Part shown: one piece after another, positions 1 to 6,385 of the stretch
Layout of the letters: each line of letters starts with the position of its first letter
Position numbering within the stretch: the stretch's first letter is position 1
Assembly: GCA_913049615.1 (NCBI GenBank)
Contig: CAJWZI010000043.1
Location: forward strand, 1-8,869
DNA: 8,869 bases
Direction: 5' to 3'
Source: an uncultured Alphaproteobacteria bacterium
GTDB lineage: Bacteria; Pseudomonadota; Alphaproteobacteria; GCA-2731375
Translations under genes and position numbers: made by a program
Notes under the pieces: model-generated
The model's database searches: none
The model's input: only the letters and a program-made list of their open reading frames with translations
What the model was told of the DNA's origin: nothing

Positions 1-116
1 TGATTTCGCCGCCCCTGATCGTAACGGAGGAGCAGATCGATGAGATCATGGGTTTGCTGATAGCCTCGCTACGAGCCTTTGCCCCTACGGCGCGGGCCGC
101 TATTAACGCCGATTAA
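1..116 (+). CDS. C-terminal end of a class III aminotransferase (partial, 5' end outside window)
   Basis: The frame that starts at base 3 is open from the window edge to a TAA at 114-116 and gives 37 residues. It begins ISPPLIVTEEQIDEIMGLL and ends AAINAD. The phrase SPPLIVTEEQIDEI followed by a short amphipathic helix is the usual ending of class III (omega-amino acid/ornithine-type) PLP aminotransferases, where a conserved segment just before it reads like R.SPPL. The catalytic lysine and the cofactor site lie outside the window, so substrate cannot be inferred. It points the same way as the broken ABM gene behind it (34 bases later), and the two may once have been co-transcribed. The family call rests on the tail alone. 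Confidence 0.7.
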   Translation, partial: ISPPLIVTEEQIDEIMGLLIASLRAFAPTARAAINAD

Positions 117-150
117 AAATTAACTACAAACCATTCGGGAGCAGGCTATT

Positions 151-435
151 GTGCTTGCTGCCATCGCAACATTGCGCGCCAACGATAGGTTCCGGAGCCG
201 GATTTTTCGCCGCTGCAAGGGAAATGGCCGCCGCCGTCAACGCCAATTAAGAAGGCTGTTTGTCCTTTGAAATTTTCCACGGAGAAAATCCCCAAACTTT
301 CATCTTTATCGAACGCTGCAAGGACAAGGCCACAACGGAAGCTCACCGCAATTCTGAGCATTTCAAAACCATCGGCGCCCGCATGGTCCCTTCATGGCCG
401 GACGGCCAGAAGTGGATCAATTGAACGGGGCATAG
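151..435 (+). pseudogene. Broken antibiotic-biosynthesis-monooxygenase (ABM) family gene
   Basis: No intact ORF exists here, but joining three frame segments rebuilds a protein of about 95 residues with the ABM (quinol monooxygenase-like, dimeric ferredoxin-like barrel) pattern. Segment 1 (GTG at 151, to about 189) reads VLAAIATLRAND. Segment 2, one base out of frame (about 190-388), reads FFAAAREMAAAVNAN, a TAA stop at 248-250, then EGCLSFEIFHGENPQ, then TFIFIERCKDKATTEAH, then HFKTIGARM. Segment 3, shifted back (391-435), reads FMAGRPEVDQLNGA and ends in TAG. The EGCLSFEI core, the F.F.ER.KD strand and the EAH..S.HFK helix are family hallmarks. A GGGAG at 137-141 sits 9 bases before the GTG, or 6 before an ATT at 148-150 that may be a decayed ATG. 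Three lesions in under 300 bases make a sequencing error an unlikely sole cause. The function of the ancestor is not known beyond the family. Confidence 0.78.
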
Positions 436-469
436 GCAGAAAGGCAGCTGTTCGGGAATGACAAAATCT

Positions 470-1393
470 TCAAGGCTGTCCCTTGAACGCATCCAATATC
501 TCACTTCCCGTTGCGGACCAGACGCCCTCATGGGAGACGATATAGCTCAGCGCCTCCTCCAGGGACTTGACGCGGTAGGCCTGGCCGGTGACCCAAGGAT
601 TCAGATTAATGGCCATAATGCGGCCACCGCGCCGTTCTGACTCCGCATATAGAAAATCGAACTGGTCTTTTAGCTGATCCACATATTCCTGTTCCGTATG
701 GCGCAAGGTGACCAAGATCTGCTGGTCATCCAGTTCCATCGTGTGAGGCATATTGTGGATGACGCCTGACTTGGTTTTGAAGGCAAAGGGCATGTCGTCA
801 TTGGCCCAATCGCAAATGTAGTCGATGCCTTCCGCCGCCGCCAAGTCCGGGGTGTTCATGGATTCCGAACGGATGGGGGAGAGCCAGCCGCGGATCGGTT
901 GTCCGGATAACTCGCGAAGGCTGTCGAGAACACCCTTGATCAAAGCCGCTTCTTCCCCCTCGTCCATACCACCGTAGTGAGGATGGCCCATGTCCAGTCC
1001 GTTGGCGATCAGCTCCCAGCTGCGCCGGTTTACCTGTTCCACCAAATAGGGATACATGTCCGCCAAAGCAGAATTTATGGCGACCGAGGATTTCAGGCCA
1101 AGTTTGTCCAGTACCTTAAAGATACGGAAGACGCCGATACGGTTGCCGTAGTCGCGCAAGGTGTAGTCCCAGTAGTCCGGGTAGGGCCGCGCCATGCCCG
1201 CCGGCACCGGAACAGCGGGCTTCATGTCCAGCGGAAACCATTGAAGTTGCGTCACGATCCATAACGCCACCCTGTCACCGTTGGGCCAAGCGACGTTCGG
1301 CCGTTCGTGCAATTGCGACCATGCGTAGCGGTCATGATCCATACCATGCTGGCGCCTGGGATATTTCGTTACATAATCGTCAGTTAAGCTCAT
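470..1393 (-). CDS. Deacetylase-fold (NodB/PuuE-like) protein lacking the presumed active-site residues
   Basis: This 307-residue protein is a paralogue of the gene directly upstream (1395-2306), and both have the polysaccharide-deacetylase/PuuE allantoinase layout. Shared landmarks here are the WPNGDRVALW strand (36-45), LRDYGNR (79-85), SWELIANG (125-132), GWLSP (169-173), INLNPWVTGQAYR (262-274) and GVWSATGSEI (290-299). Three positions aligned to likely catalytic residues of the partner are altered: Q51 for Glu36, N131 for His115 and N265 for His247. Y273 also replaces His255. The protein is otherwise full length and well preserved, so it is not a decaying copy; it may be a non-catalytic partner subunit or have different chemistry. 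The ATG at 1393 was chosen because GGAG (complement of 1402-1405) lies 8 bases upstream and the previous gene stops one base before it (TGA-A-ATG). A longer reading from 1432 would overlap that gene. It is the last gene of the operon. No terminator is obvious between 436 and 469. Confidence 0.88.
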   Translation of the reverse strand: MSLTDDYVTKYPRRQHGMDHDRYAWSQLHERPNVAWPNGDRVALWIVTQLQWFPLDMKPAVPVPAGMARPYPDYWDYTLRDYGNRIGVFRIFKVLDKLGLKSSVAINSALADMYPYLVEQVNRRSWELIANGLDMGHPHYGGMDEGEEAALIKGVLDSLRELSGQPIRGWLSPIRSESMNTPDLAAAEGIDYICDWANDDMPFAFKTKSGVIHNMPHTMELDDQQILVTLRHTEQEYVDQLKDQFDFLYAESERRGGRIMAINLNPWVTGQAYRVKSLEEALSYIVSHEGVWSATGSEILDAFKGQP

Positions 1394-1394
1394 T

Positions 1395-2306
1395 TCAGGC
1401 TCTCCGCTTTGCAGACAGAGCGGCGACGACATTGTCGTAGTGATGTTCGTAGTAATGTTCGGCGATCTCTCGTCCGGTTGTCACCCACACCTTGTCGTGG
1501 GAGGTGATATAGTCCAGCACTTCCGCGAAGGGCCCGATCCTATGGGGCTGGCCAATCAGGAAAGGATGAAGAGGAATGCACATAACCAGGGCGTTCTCGG
1601 CTCCCTCTTCATAAAGCTGGTCAAAGTTCTTTTTCATGATATCGGCGTAGTGGCGCATGCTTTTTCCCATCATGGATAGAACCACTGTGTCGTTCATCTC
1701 CAGCGAATAGGGCACAGAAATTAGCTTGCCACTCTTTACATTCACAGGTTGGGGTTGATCGTCATGAAACAGATCGCAGGTATATTTGATGCCGTAGTCA
1801 GCCAACAGCTCGAATGTGTTTGTGGTGTATGACAGTGCTGGGGCTAGCCATCCATCCGTCGTCTGTCCGGTGGAGGCCTGAATCGTTCCGATAACATCCT
1901 CGATCATCGTCCGCTCCTGCGCCTCGGTCATGTTGTATGTGTAGCGGGTGTTATATATCCCATGGGAAAAAAACTCCCAATCCAGTTCACTACAAGCCTC
2001 TATTATCTCGGGGTGATGCTGACAGACCGCCACGTTCAAGGACACACTGCCCCGCACACCGTACTTGGCCATGGCCTCCATCATGCGGAAAAAACCTGCC
2101 CGGTTACCGTAATCCCGGTGGGAATAGGGGATCACATCCGGGTGCGGTTTGGGCCAGGGCTTGCGACCCGGATTATTAGGCGGGTCGTATTCGTAATATT
2201 CTATATTAGGGGCGACCCAGAAAGCGATCCTGGCGTCATTGGGCCAAGTGATCTTGGGTCGATCCACTAAAGGCGAATAGTCGTATAGACCGGGTTCCCG
2301 CATCAT
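1395..2306 (-). CDS. PuuE/NodB-like deacetylase-fold amidohydrolase
   Basis: This 303-residue protein belongs to the polysaccharide-deacetylase fold and most resembles the PuuE allantoinase-like branch, which hydrolyses a ring amide of small cyclic ureides rather than acetyl groups. Visible landmarks are RIAFWVAPNIEYYEYD (26-41; E36 in the place of the NYEE glutamate of PuuE), HRDYGNRAGFFR (63-74), EFFSHGIYNTRY (111-122; H115), DGWLAPALS (151-159), CIPLHPFLIGQPHR (243-256; H247 and H255) and KVWVTTGREI (272-281). There is no signal peptide, so it should act in the cytoplasm, as expected for a catabolic amidohydrolase and not for a cell-wall enzyme. It is the middle gene of a three-gene operon: its Shine-Dalgarno contains the stop of the hydrolase gene before it, and its own stop is one base from the next start. 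The first of two consecutive ATG codons (2306, 2303) is used here. True substrate is unknown; allantoin itself is only one possibility. Confidence 0.88.
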   Translation of the reverse strand: MMREPGLYDYSPLVDRPKITWPNDARIAFWVAPNIEYYEYDPPNNPGRKPWPKPHPDVIPYSHRDYGNRAGFFRMMEAMAKYGVRGSVSLNVAVCQHHPEIIEACSELDWEFFSHGIYNTRYTYNMTEAQERTMIEDVIGTIQASTGQTTDGWLAPALSYTTNTFELLADYGIKYTCDLFHDDQPQPVNVKSGKLISVPYSLEMNDTVVLSMMGKSMRHYADIMKKNFDQLYEEGAENALVMCIPLHPFLIGQPHRIGPFAEVLDYITSHDKVWVTTGREIAEHYYEHHYDNVVAALSAKRRA

Positions 2307-2314
2307 GGCGGTCG

Positions 2315-2322
2315 CCTCCTTA
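2315..2322 (-). promoter_or_regulatory. Shine-Dalgarno overlapping the upstream stop codon
   Basis: On the minus strand this reads TAAGGAGG: TAA is the stop of the cysteine hydrolase, and AAGGAGG is a near-perfect ribosome binding site 8 bases before the ATG at 2306. It fixes the start of the deacetylase-fold gene and implies coupled translation of the two enzymes. Confidence 0.85.
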
Positions 2323-2997
2323 ATCGTTCAGAGGATGATAGCCTTCCAGATAATCGATGACGTCTTGCGCCGGCACAACATCGGCGTATTTGATAGCGAT
2401 ATCGTACAGGTTGGCGAAGTGGGGACTTTCATGCTTATCCGCCACGCATTCCTCCGCCACCACCGTTCGGAAACTGTGCGAAAGACTGTCCACCACCGTG
2501 GCCCGCACACAGCCAGACGTGCTGCCTCCCGTCAGGACGATGGTATCCACGCCATGAAAATTCAGCACCGACGGTAAGTTGGTCTCGTGAAAGGCCGAGG
2601 CCATTCGCTTGTTGATGATGATGTCGTTGGAGTGATCTACATGCAGGCGGTCGTCGAATTCGGATCGTCGGGACCCAACCTTGATATTCTGTAAACTATC
2701 AGGAGTATCTGTGCGCGTACCCCAGATGCCGCAATCCTCGCCTGAGTCCATATAAGCTACATAGGTCCAGACCACCGGCAGCTTCTTAGAGCGGGCTAGG
2801 TCGGAAATCTGGTTCACATAATCCATCTGTTTCGGATCGGTTTCGTAGGCCGTGGCAAATTCGCCCACATTGGTATAAGCCTTCTGGAGGTCGATATTGA
2901 CCACCGCCGCCTTGCGACCGAAGCCGAACCGCGGCCGGGTCGGATTTGCCTTAATCTCCTCATATAGCTGCCGCGCCGTTTTATCTGAAGTTTCCAT
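2320..2997 (-). CDS. Isochorismatase-family cysteine hydrolase, N-carbamoylsarcosine amidase-like
   Basis: This 225-residue protein is a cysteine hydrolase of the isochorismatase-like fold. Its catalytic triad is visible: D36 in VVNIDLQKAYT, K130 in IIINKRMASAF and C163 in GGSTSGCVRATVVDS. The GGSTSGCVR stretch carries the family's cis-peptide and oxyanion region. The D-K-C spacing (94 and 33 residues) closely matches the triad I recall for N-carbamoylsarcosine amidohydrolase (D51, K144, C177). That subfamily splits an N-carbamoyl group into amine, CO2 and ammonia. N-carbamoylsarcosine itself is not proven as substrate; maleamate- or ureidoacrylate-type amides are alternatives. The ATG at 2997 was chosen because a GGGAGG/GGAG ribosome site lies just upstream. 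A longer in-frame reading to 3159 would run through the promoter, the glnA terminator and the glnA end, and has no family similarity. It is the first gene of the operon, with a sigma-54 element about 40 bases ahead. Confidence 0.88.
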   Translation of the reverse strand: METSDKTARQLYEEIKANPTRPRFGFGRKAAVVNIDLQKAYTNVGEFATAYETDPKQMDYVNQISDLARSKKLPVVWTYVAYMDSGEDCGIWGTRTDTPDSLQNIKVGSRRSEFDDRLHVDHSNDIIINKRMASAFHETNLPSVLNFHGVDTIVLTGGSTSGCVRATVVDSLSHSFRTVVAEECVADKHESPHFANLYDIAIKYADVVPAQDVIDYLEGYHPLND

Positions 2998-3036
2998 ATC
3001 TCCGCCTCCCTGACTTGTTTCCCCATAGATTAGCAG

Positions 3037-3054
3037 ATGCAACACGGGTTCCAA
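3037..3054 (-). promoter_or_regulatory. Sigma-54 (RpoN) promoter of the hydrolase/deacetylase operon
   Basis: The minus strand reads TTGGAACCCGTGTTGCAT. It has the obligatory GG (-24; complement of 3051-3052) and GC (-12; complement of 3039-3040) separated by exactly 10 bases, with the flanking TTGCA of the -12 box intact. It differs from the TGGCAC consensus by A for C at one -24 box position. Transcription would begin near 3027, leaving a leader of about 30 bases that contains the ribosome site of the hydrolase. It lies in the only intergenic space before that operon. I found no convincing NtrC palindrome upstream, where the sequence is glnA terminator and coding region. Confidence 0.7.
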
Positions 3055-3093
3055 ACGCAAAGAGCCACCCCGAAGGGCGGCCCTAAATGCGTT
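3054..3093 (-). terminator. glnA transcription terminator with UUCG loop
   Basis: Sixteen bases behind the glnA stop, the minus strand forms AGGGCCGCCC-TTCG-GGGTGGCTCT (3084 to 3061). This is a 10-pair stem with two G-U pairs and a stable UUCG tetraloop, followed by TTTGCGTTT. An outer helix (AACGCA 3054-3059 with TGCGTT 3088-3093) can extend it across an internal loop. The U-tract is interrupted, so termination may be partial. The outer arm touches the -24 end of the sigma-54 element of the next operon. Confidence 0.72.
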
Positions 3094-3109
3094 CCTATGA
3101 AACGTCGGG

Positions 3110-4519
3110 TTAGACGCTGTAGTACATGTCAAACTCGACCGGATGGGGCGTGTGTTCAAAGCGATAGACTTCCTCCCACTTCAGCTCCATGTATCCTTCG
3201 ATTTGGTCATCGGTGAGTACGCCACCCTTCTTTAAGAAGTCGCGGTCCGCATCCAGGCTTTGCAGGGCTTCGCGCAATGAGCCGCAAACGGTGGGTACAT
3301 CGGTCAGTTCCTCGGGAGGTAGATCGTATAAATCCTTATCAATGGGATCGCCGGGATGGATCTTGTTCTCGATGCCGTCCAAGCCGGCCATCAGCATAGC
3401 GGTGAAGGCCAGATAGGGGTTAGAGCCAGGATCGGGGAAGCGGACTTCGACGCGCTTGCCATTGGGACTGGGAGAGAACGGGATACGGCAAGCGGCGGAA
3501 CGGTTGCGTGCGGAATAAGCCAACAGCACTGGTGCCTCGAAACCGGGGATCAACCGCTTATAGCTATTGGTTAGCGGATTGGTGAAGGCGTTGATGGCGC
3601 GGGCGTGCTTCATGACGCCGCCGATATAGTAGAGGCAATCTTCTGATAGATCCGCATAGCCGGTGCCGGCGAACAGCGGCTTGCCATCCTTCCAGATGGA
3701 TTGGTGCACGTGCATTCCAGAGCCGTTGTCTTCCATCACCGGCTTAGGCATGAAGGTCGCCGTTTTGCCATAGGAATGTGCTACGTTGTGCACCACGTAT
3801 TTGTATATCTGCATGTTGTCGGCGCACCGGGTCAGCGGTGCGAACTTCATGCCCAGTTCATGTTGGCTGGGGGCTACCTCGTGATGGTGCTTTTCCGTCT
3901 CTACGCCCATTTCGCGCATCACGGTCAGCATTTCACTCCGTAGGTCGGAAGCGGCATCAACCGGAGGCACCGGGAAATAGCCGCCCTTGGGCGCCGGACG
4001 GTGACCGATGTTGCCGCCGTCGAAGTCCCGGCCGGAGTTGTAGGGGCCTTCCGCCTCATCCAGGGAATAGAAGGTTTCATTTTGGCTAACTGAAAAACGT
4101 ACGTCGTCAAATACGAAGAACTCTGCTTCCGGACCAAAATACGCTGTATCGCCAATACCTGTGCTTTGTAGGTAGGCTTCCGCTCGACTAGCAGTAGAGC
4201 GTGGATCACGGTTATAGGCCTCGTGTGTCGAAGGCTCGGCTACGTCGCAGAAAATTGCCAGGGTAGGCTGCGCCATGAAAGGGTCCATAACGGCCGTGTC
4301 CGCATCAGGCATTAGGGCCATGTCGGATTCGTTGATCGCCTTCCAACCAGCGATAGAGGAACCATCAAACATAACGCCTTCGGCAAAAAGGTCTGCGTCC
4401 ACCATTTTGGCGTCCATCGTCAGATGTTGCCACTTACCGCGCGGATCGGTGAAGCGGAAGTCGACAAAGGGAATTTCGTCGTCCTTGATTTTTTTCAGGA
4501 CGTTTTCAGCGTTGGACAT
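3110..4519 (-). CDS. glnA: Glutamine synthetase, type I (GSI-beta)
   Basis: Glutamine synthetase (ATP + glutamate + NH4+ to glutamine) of 469 residues, the normal length for the bacterial dodecameric GSI. Landmarks in order: FDGSSIAGW (51-59), metal and substrate site [12 protein letters not shown] (128-139; E131, E133), KGGYFPVPP (178-186), [10 protein letters not shown] (212-221), the ATP-binding [10 protein letters not shown] segment (265-274; H270), NRSAACRIP (339-347; R345), [14 protein letters not shown] (357-370) and DLYDLPPEE (396-404). Y398 is the expected adenylylation tyrosine, so activity is probably controlled by GlnE and PII. It starts 61 bases after glnB on the same strand with an AAGGAA ribosome site about 10 bases before the ATG. 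No terminator lies between them, so they form a glnB-glnA operon under the sigma-54 promoter at 4981-4997. Confidence 0.98.
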   Translation of the reverse strand: MSNAENVLKKIKDDEIPFVDFRFTDPRGKWQHLTMDAKMVDADLFAEGVMFDGSSIAGWKAINESDMALMPDADTAVMDPFMAQPTLAIFCDVAEPSTHEAYNRDPRSTASRAEAYLQSTGIGDTAYFGPEAEFFVFDDVRFSVSQNETFYSLDEAEGPYNSGRDFDGGNIGHRPAPKGGYFPVPPVDAASDLRSEMLTVMREMGVETEKHHHEVAPSQHELGMKFAPLTRCADNMQIYKYVVHNVAHSYGKTATFMPKPVMEDNGSGMHVHQSIWKDGKPLFAGTGYADLSEDCLYYIGGVMKHARAINAFTNPLTNSYKRLIPGFEAPVLLAYSARNRSAACRIPFSPSPNGKRVEVRFPDPGSNPYLAFTAMLMAGLDGIENKIHPGDPIDKDLYDLPPEELTDVPTVCGSLREALQSLDADRDFLKKGGVLTDDQIEGYMELKWEEVYRFEHTPHPVEFDMYYSV

Positions 4520-4580
4520 AGCTTTTGGTTCCTTCCTGTGTCCTCGGTTAATTCATTAGATCAGGCGTTGCTAGTCTAAC

Positions 4581-4925
<345 letters not shown>

Positions 4926-4980
4926 CTATCTCTTTGTCATCGCGACTAGCCGCACGTGCCCTGCACTATAGGGGATGAAT

Positions 4981-4997
4981 AGCATAAATCGTGCCAA
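4981..4997 (-). promoter_or_regulatory. Sigma-54 (RpoN) promoter of glnB-glnA
   Basis: The minus strand reads TTGGCACGATTTATGCT. The -24 box TGGCACG is a full consensus match, and GG (complement of 4994-4995) is separated by exactly 10 bases from GC (complement of 4982-4983). The -12 box reads ATGCT against the usual TTGCA/T. Start of transcription would fall near 4970, about 50 bases before glnB. NtrC-activated sigma-54 control of glnBA is well established in alphaproteobacteria. Confidence 0.82.
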
Positions 4998-5041
4998 CTT
5001 CGAATTTTTTTAAGTCATTGAAAACAAAATGTTATTTAGAT

Positions 5042-5063
5042 AATCTGGATTGCCAATCAGATT
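5042..5063. repeat. Imperfect inverted repeat upstream of the glnBA promoter
   Basis: AATCTG at 5042-5047 is mirrored by CAGATT at 5058-5063, with inner ATTG/CAAT halves and one unpaired G between the 5' half-arms. Its centre lies about 80 bases upstream of the predicted glnBA start. It could be an activator site or merely the 3' hairpin of the converging aminotransferase transcript; no classical TGCAC...GTGCA NtrC site is visible. Confidence 0.4.
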
Positions 5064-5114
5064 TTATGTCTAAATTTCTGGCATGCTGCTTAACATTTGT
5101 GCGCTCTTCGACCC

Positions 5115-6281
5115 TTAAGTGGCCATCAGGTCTCGGATGCGTGCCATTGCTTCACGGATATTCACAGTGGAATTGGCATAGGAGAAGCGCAAATAACCTT
5201 CTCCATAGGCGCCGAATGAGGTGCCTGAAATCGCCGCGACGCCGGCCTCGTTCAACAGCTTTTCTTGCAATTTGTTGGAGTTCATCCCCGTACCCTCGAT
5301 ATTAGGAAAGGCATAGAAGGCGCCGCCGGGACGTACGCACCGGAATCCAGGAATATTGTTCAACTCGTCCACAATAACCTCGCGCCTCTCATTGAATGCC
5401 TTGACCATTTTGTCTGCTGCATCCTGGGGACCGCGCAAAGCCTCGACGCCAGCCCATTGGGTGGCTGCGTTCACGCAGGAATGGTCGTTGACGCATAAGC
5501 GGGTGGCTTTTTCAGCGCAAGCCTCAGGCCAAATGGCGTAGCCTAGTCTCCAGCCAGTCATAGCATAGGTTTTCGACCAGCCATCCAGTAAGATTAAGCG
5601 GTCGCGGATTTCTGGGTAACCTAGCAGGCTGACGTGGGGCTGATTATCATAGACCATGCGGCTATAGATTTCGTCGGACATGAGGACGACCTCCGGATGC
5701 CGTTGCAACCCAGCCACTAGCTTATCCAATTCTAATCTTTGCACCACACCACCCGTGGGATTGGCTGGTGAGTTAATAATGATCAATCGAGTACGGTCGT
5801 TAACTTTTTCCAACACCTCCTCGGCAGAAAAACTAAAGCCGGAATCCTCGTGCAGAGCAATGGATACGGGCGTGGCGCCGGAAAAGCGGATCGCGGACTC
5901 GTATATGGGAAAACCCGGGTTCGGATACATGATCTCTGCCCCGGCCTCGCCAAACATCAGGCAAGCGTAGAACATAGTCGGTTTGCCGCCCGGTTGCACC
6001 ACTACGTGATCTGGATTGATCTCCACACCCCTATATTTTTTGATATCTTCGGCCACCGCCTCACGCAGTTCCGGAATGCCATTAGCCGGGGTATAGCCAT
6101 GGTGACCATCCGCCAGAGCCTTGCGCCCGGCCTCCACAATATTTTCCGGCGTTTGGAAGTCGGGTTGGCCGATGCCAAGGTTGATGATTTCGCGGCCCTG
6201 GGCGGCCAGTGCGTTGGCCCGGGCCAAAACCTCGAATGCTGTTTCCGTGCCCAAGTTGTTCATTCGATCAGAGAGTTTCAT
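5115..6281 (-). CDS. PLP-dependent aminotransferase, class I/II (fold type I)
   Basis: This 388-residue protein has the complete fold-type-I aminotransferase set: INLGIGQPDFQTP (33-45), GYTPANGIPELREAVA (62-77), NSPANPTGG (170-178; N174), MSDEIYSRM (201-209; D203 and Y206), the PLP-lysine segment LDGWSKTYAMTGWRLGY (232-248; K237) and YLRFSYAN (363-370; R365, expected to bind the substrate carboxylate). It resembles the aspartate/aromatic aminotransferase-like group commonly annotated only as PLP-dependent aminotransferase; the amino donor is not evident. The ATG at 6281 was chosen because MKLSDRMNNLGTETAFEVL is the usual opening of the group. The reading upstream to 6341 begins at TTG and adds unrelated residues. 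No clear Shine-Dalgarno precedes it, so a weakly initiated or near-leaderless message is possible. It diverges from the next aminotransferase and ends 195 bases before glnB. Confidence 0.93.
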   Translation of the reverse strand: MKLSDRMNNLGTETAFEVLARANALAAQGREIINLGIGQPDFQTPENIVEAGRKALADGHHGYTPANGIPELREAVAEDIKKYRGVEINPDHVVVQPGGKPTMFYACLMFGEAGAEIMYPNPGFPIYESAIRFSGATPVSIALHEDSGFSFSAEEVLEKVNDRTRLIIINSPANPTGGVVQRLELDKLVAGLQRHPEVVLMSDEIYSRMVYDNQPHVSLLGYPEIRDRLILLDGWSKTYAMTGWRLGYAIWPEACAEKATRLCVNDHSCVNAATQWAGVEALRGPQDAADKMVKAFNERREVIVDELNNIPGFRCVRPGGAFYAFPNIEGTGMNSNKLQEKLLNEAGVAAISGTSFGAYGEGYLRFSYANSTVNIREAMARIRDLMAT

Positions 6282-6307
6282 GGGCCGGGTTATGGCATGA
6301 AGGGACG

Positions 6308-6336
6308 TTGGACGCCACCAGTTGCGTCTGTATATT
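6308..6336 (+). promoter_or_regulatory. Possible sigma-70 promoter for the rightward aminotransferase
   Basis: TTGGAC at 6308-6313 and TATATT at 6331-6336 are separated by exactly 17 bases, in the 104-base divergent space between two aminotransferase genes. The -10 box is good and the -35 box is moderate. The downstream stretch is AT-rich and carries the 9-base direct repeat ATCTTCTAT at 6344-6352 and 6357-6365, which could be an operator or chance. Confidence 0.45.
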
Positions 6337-6385
6337 CCCAAAGATCTTCTATAAATATCTTCTATTTGTTCGAAAAGGCGACGGC

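Noticed and set aside
1394..1432. Longer start for the second deacetylase-fold protein
   Set aside because: It would overlap the coding end of the preceding gene. The TGA-A-ATG junction and GGAG at 1402-1405 favour 1393.
2998..3159. N-terminal extension of the cysteine hydrolase (54 extra residues)
   Set aside because: It would cross the promoter, the glnA terminator and the end of glnA. The family-like sequence and the ribosome site both point to the ATG at 2997.
4945..4966. Second sigma-54-like match GGGCACGTGCGGCT (minus strand) nearer to glnB
   Set aside because: It resembles the -24 box only. No GC lies 10 bases after the GG, unlike the element at 4981-4997.
6209..6385. N-terminal extension of the rightward aminotransferase
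   Set aside because: It runs antisense through the start of the divergent aminotransferase and has no family similarity. The ATG at 6386 has a ribosome site and matches normal family length.
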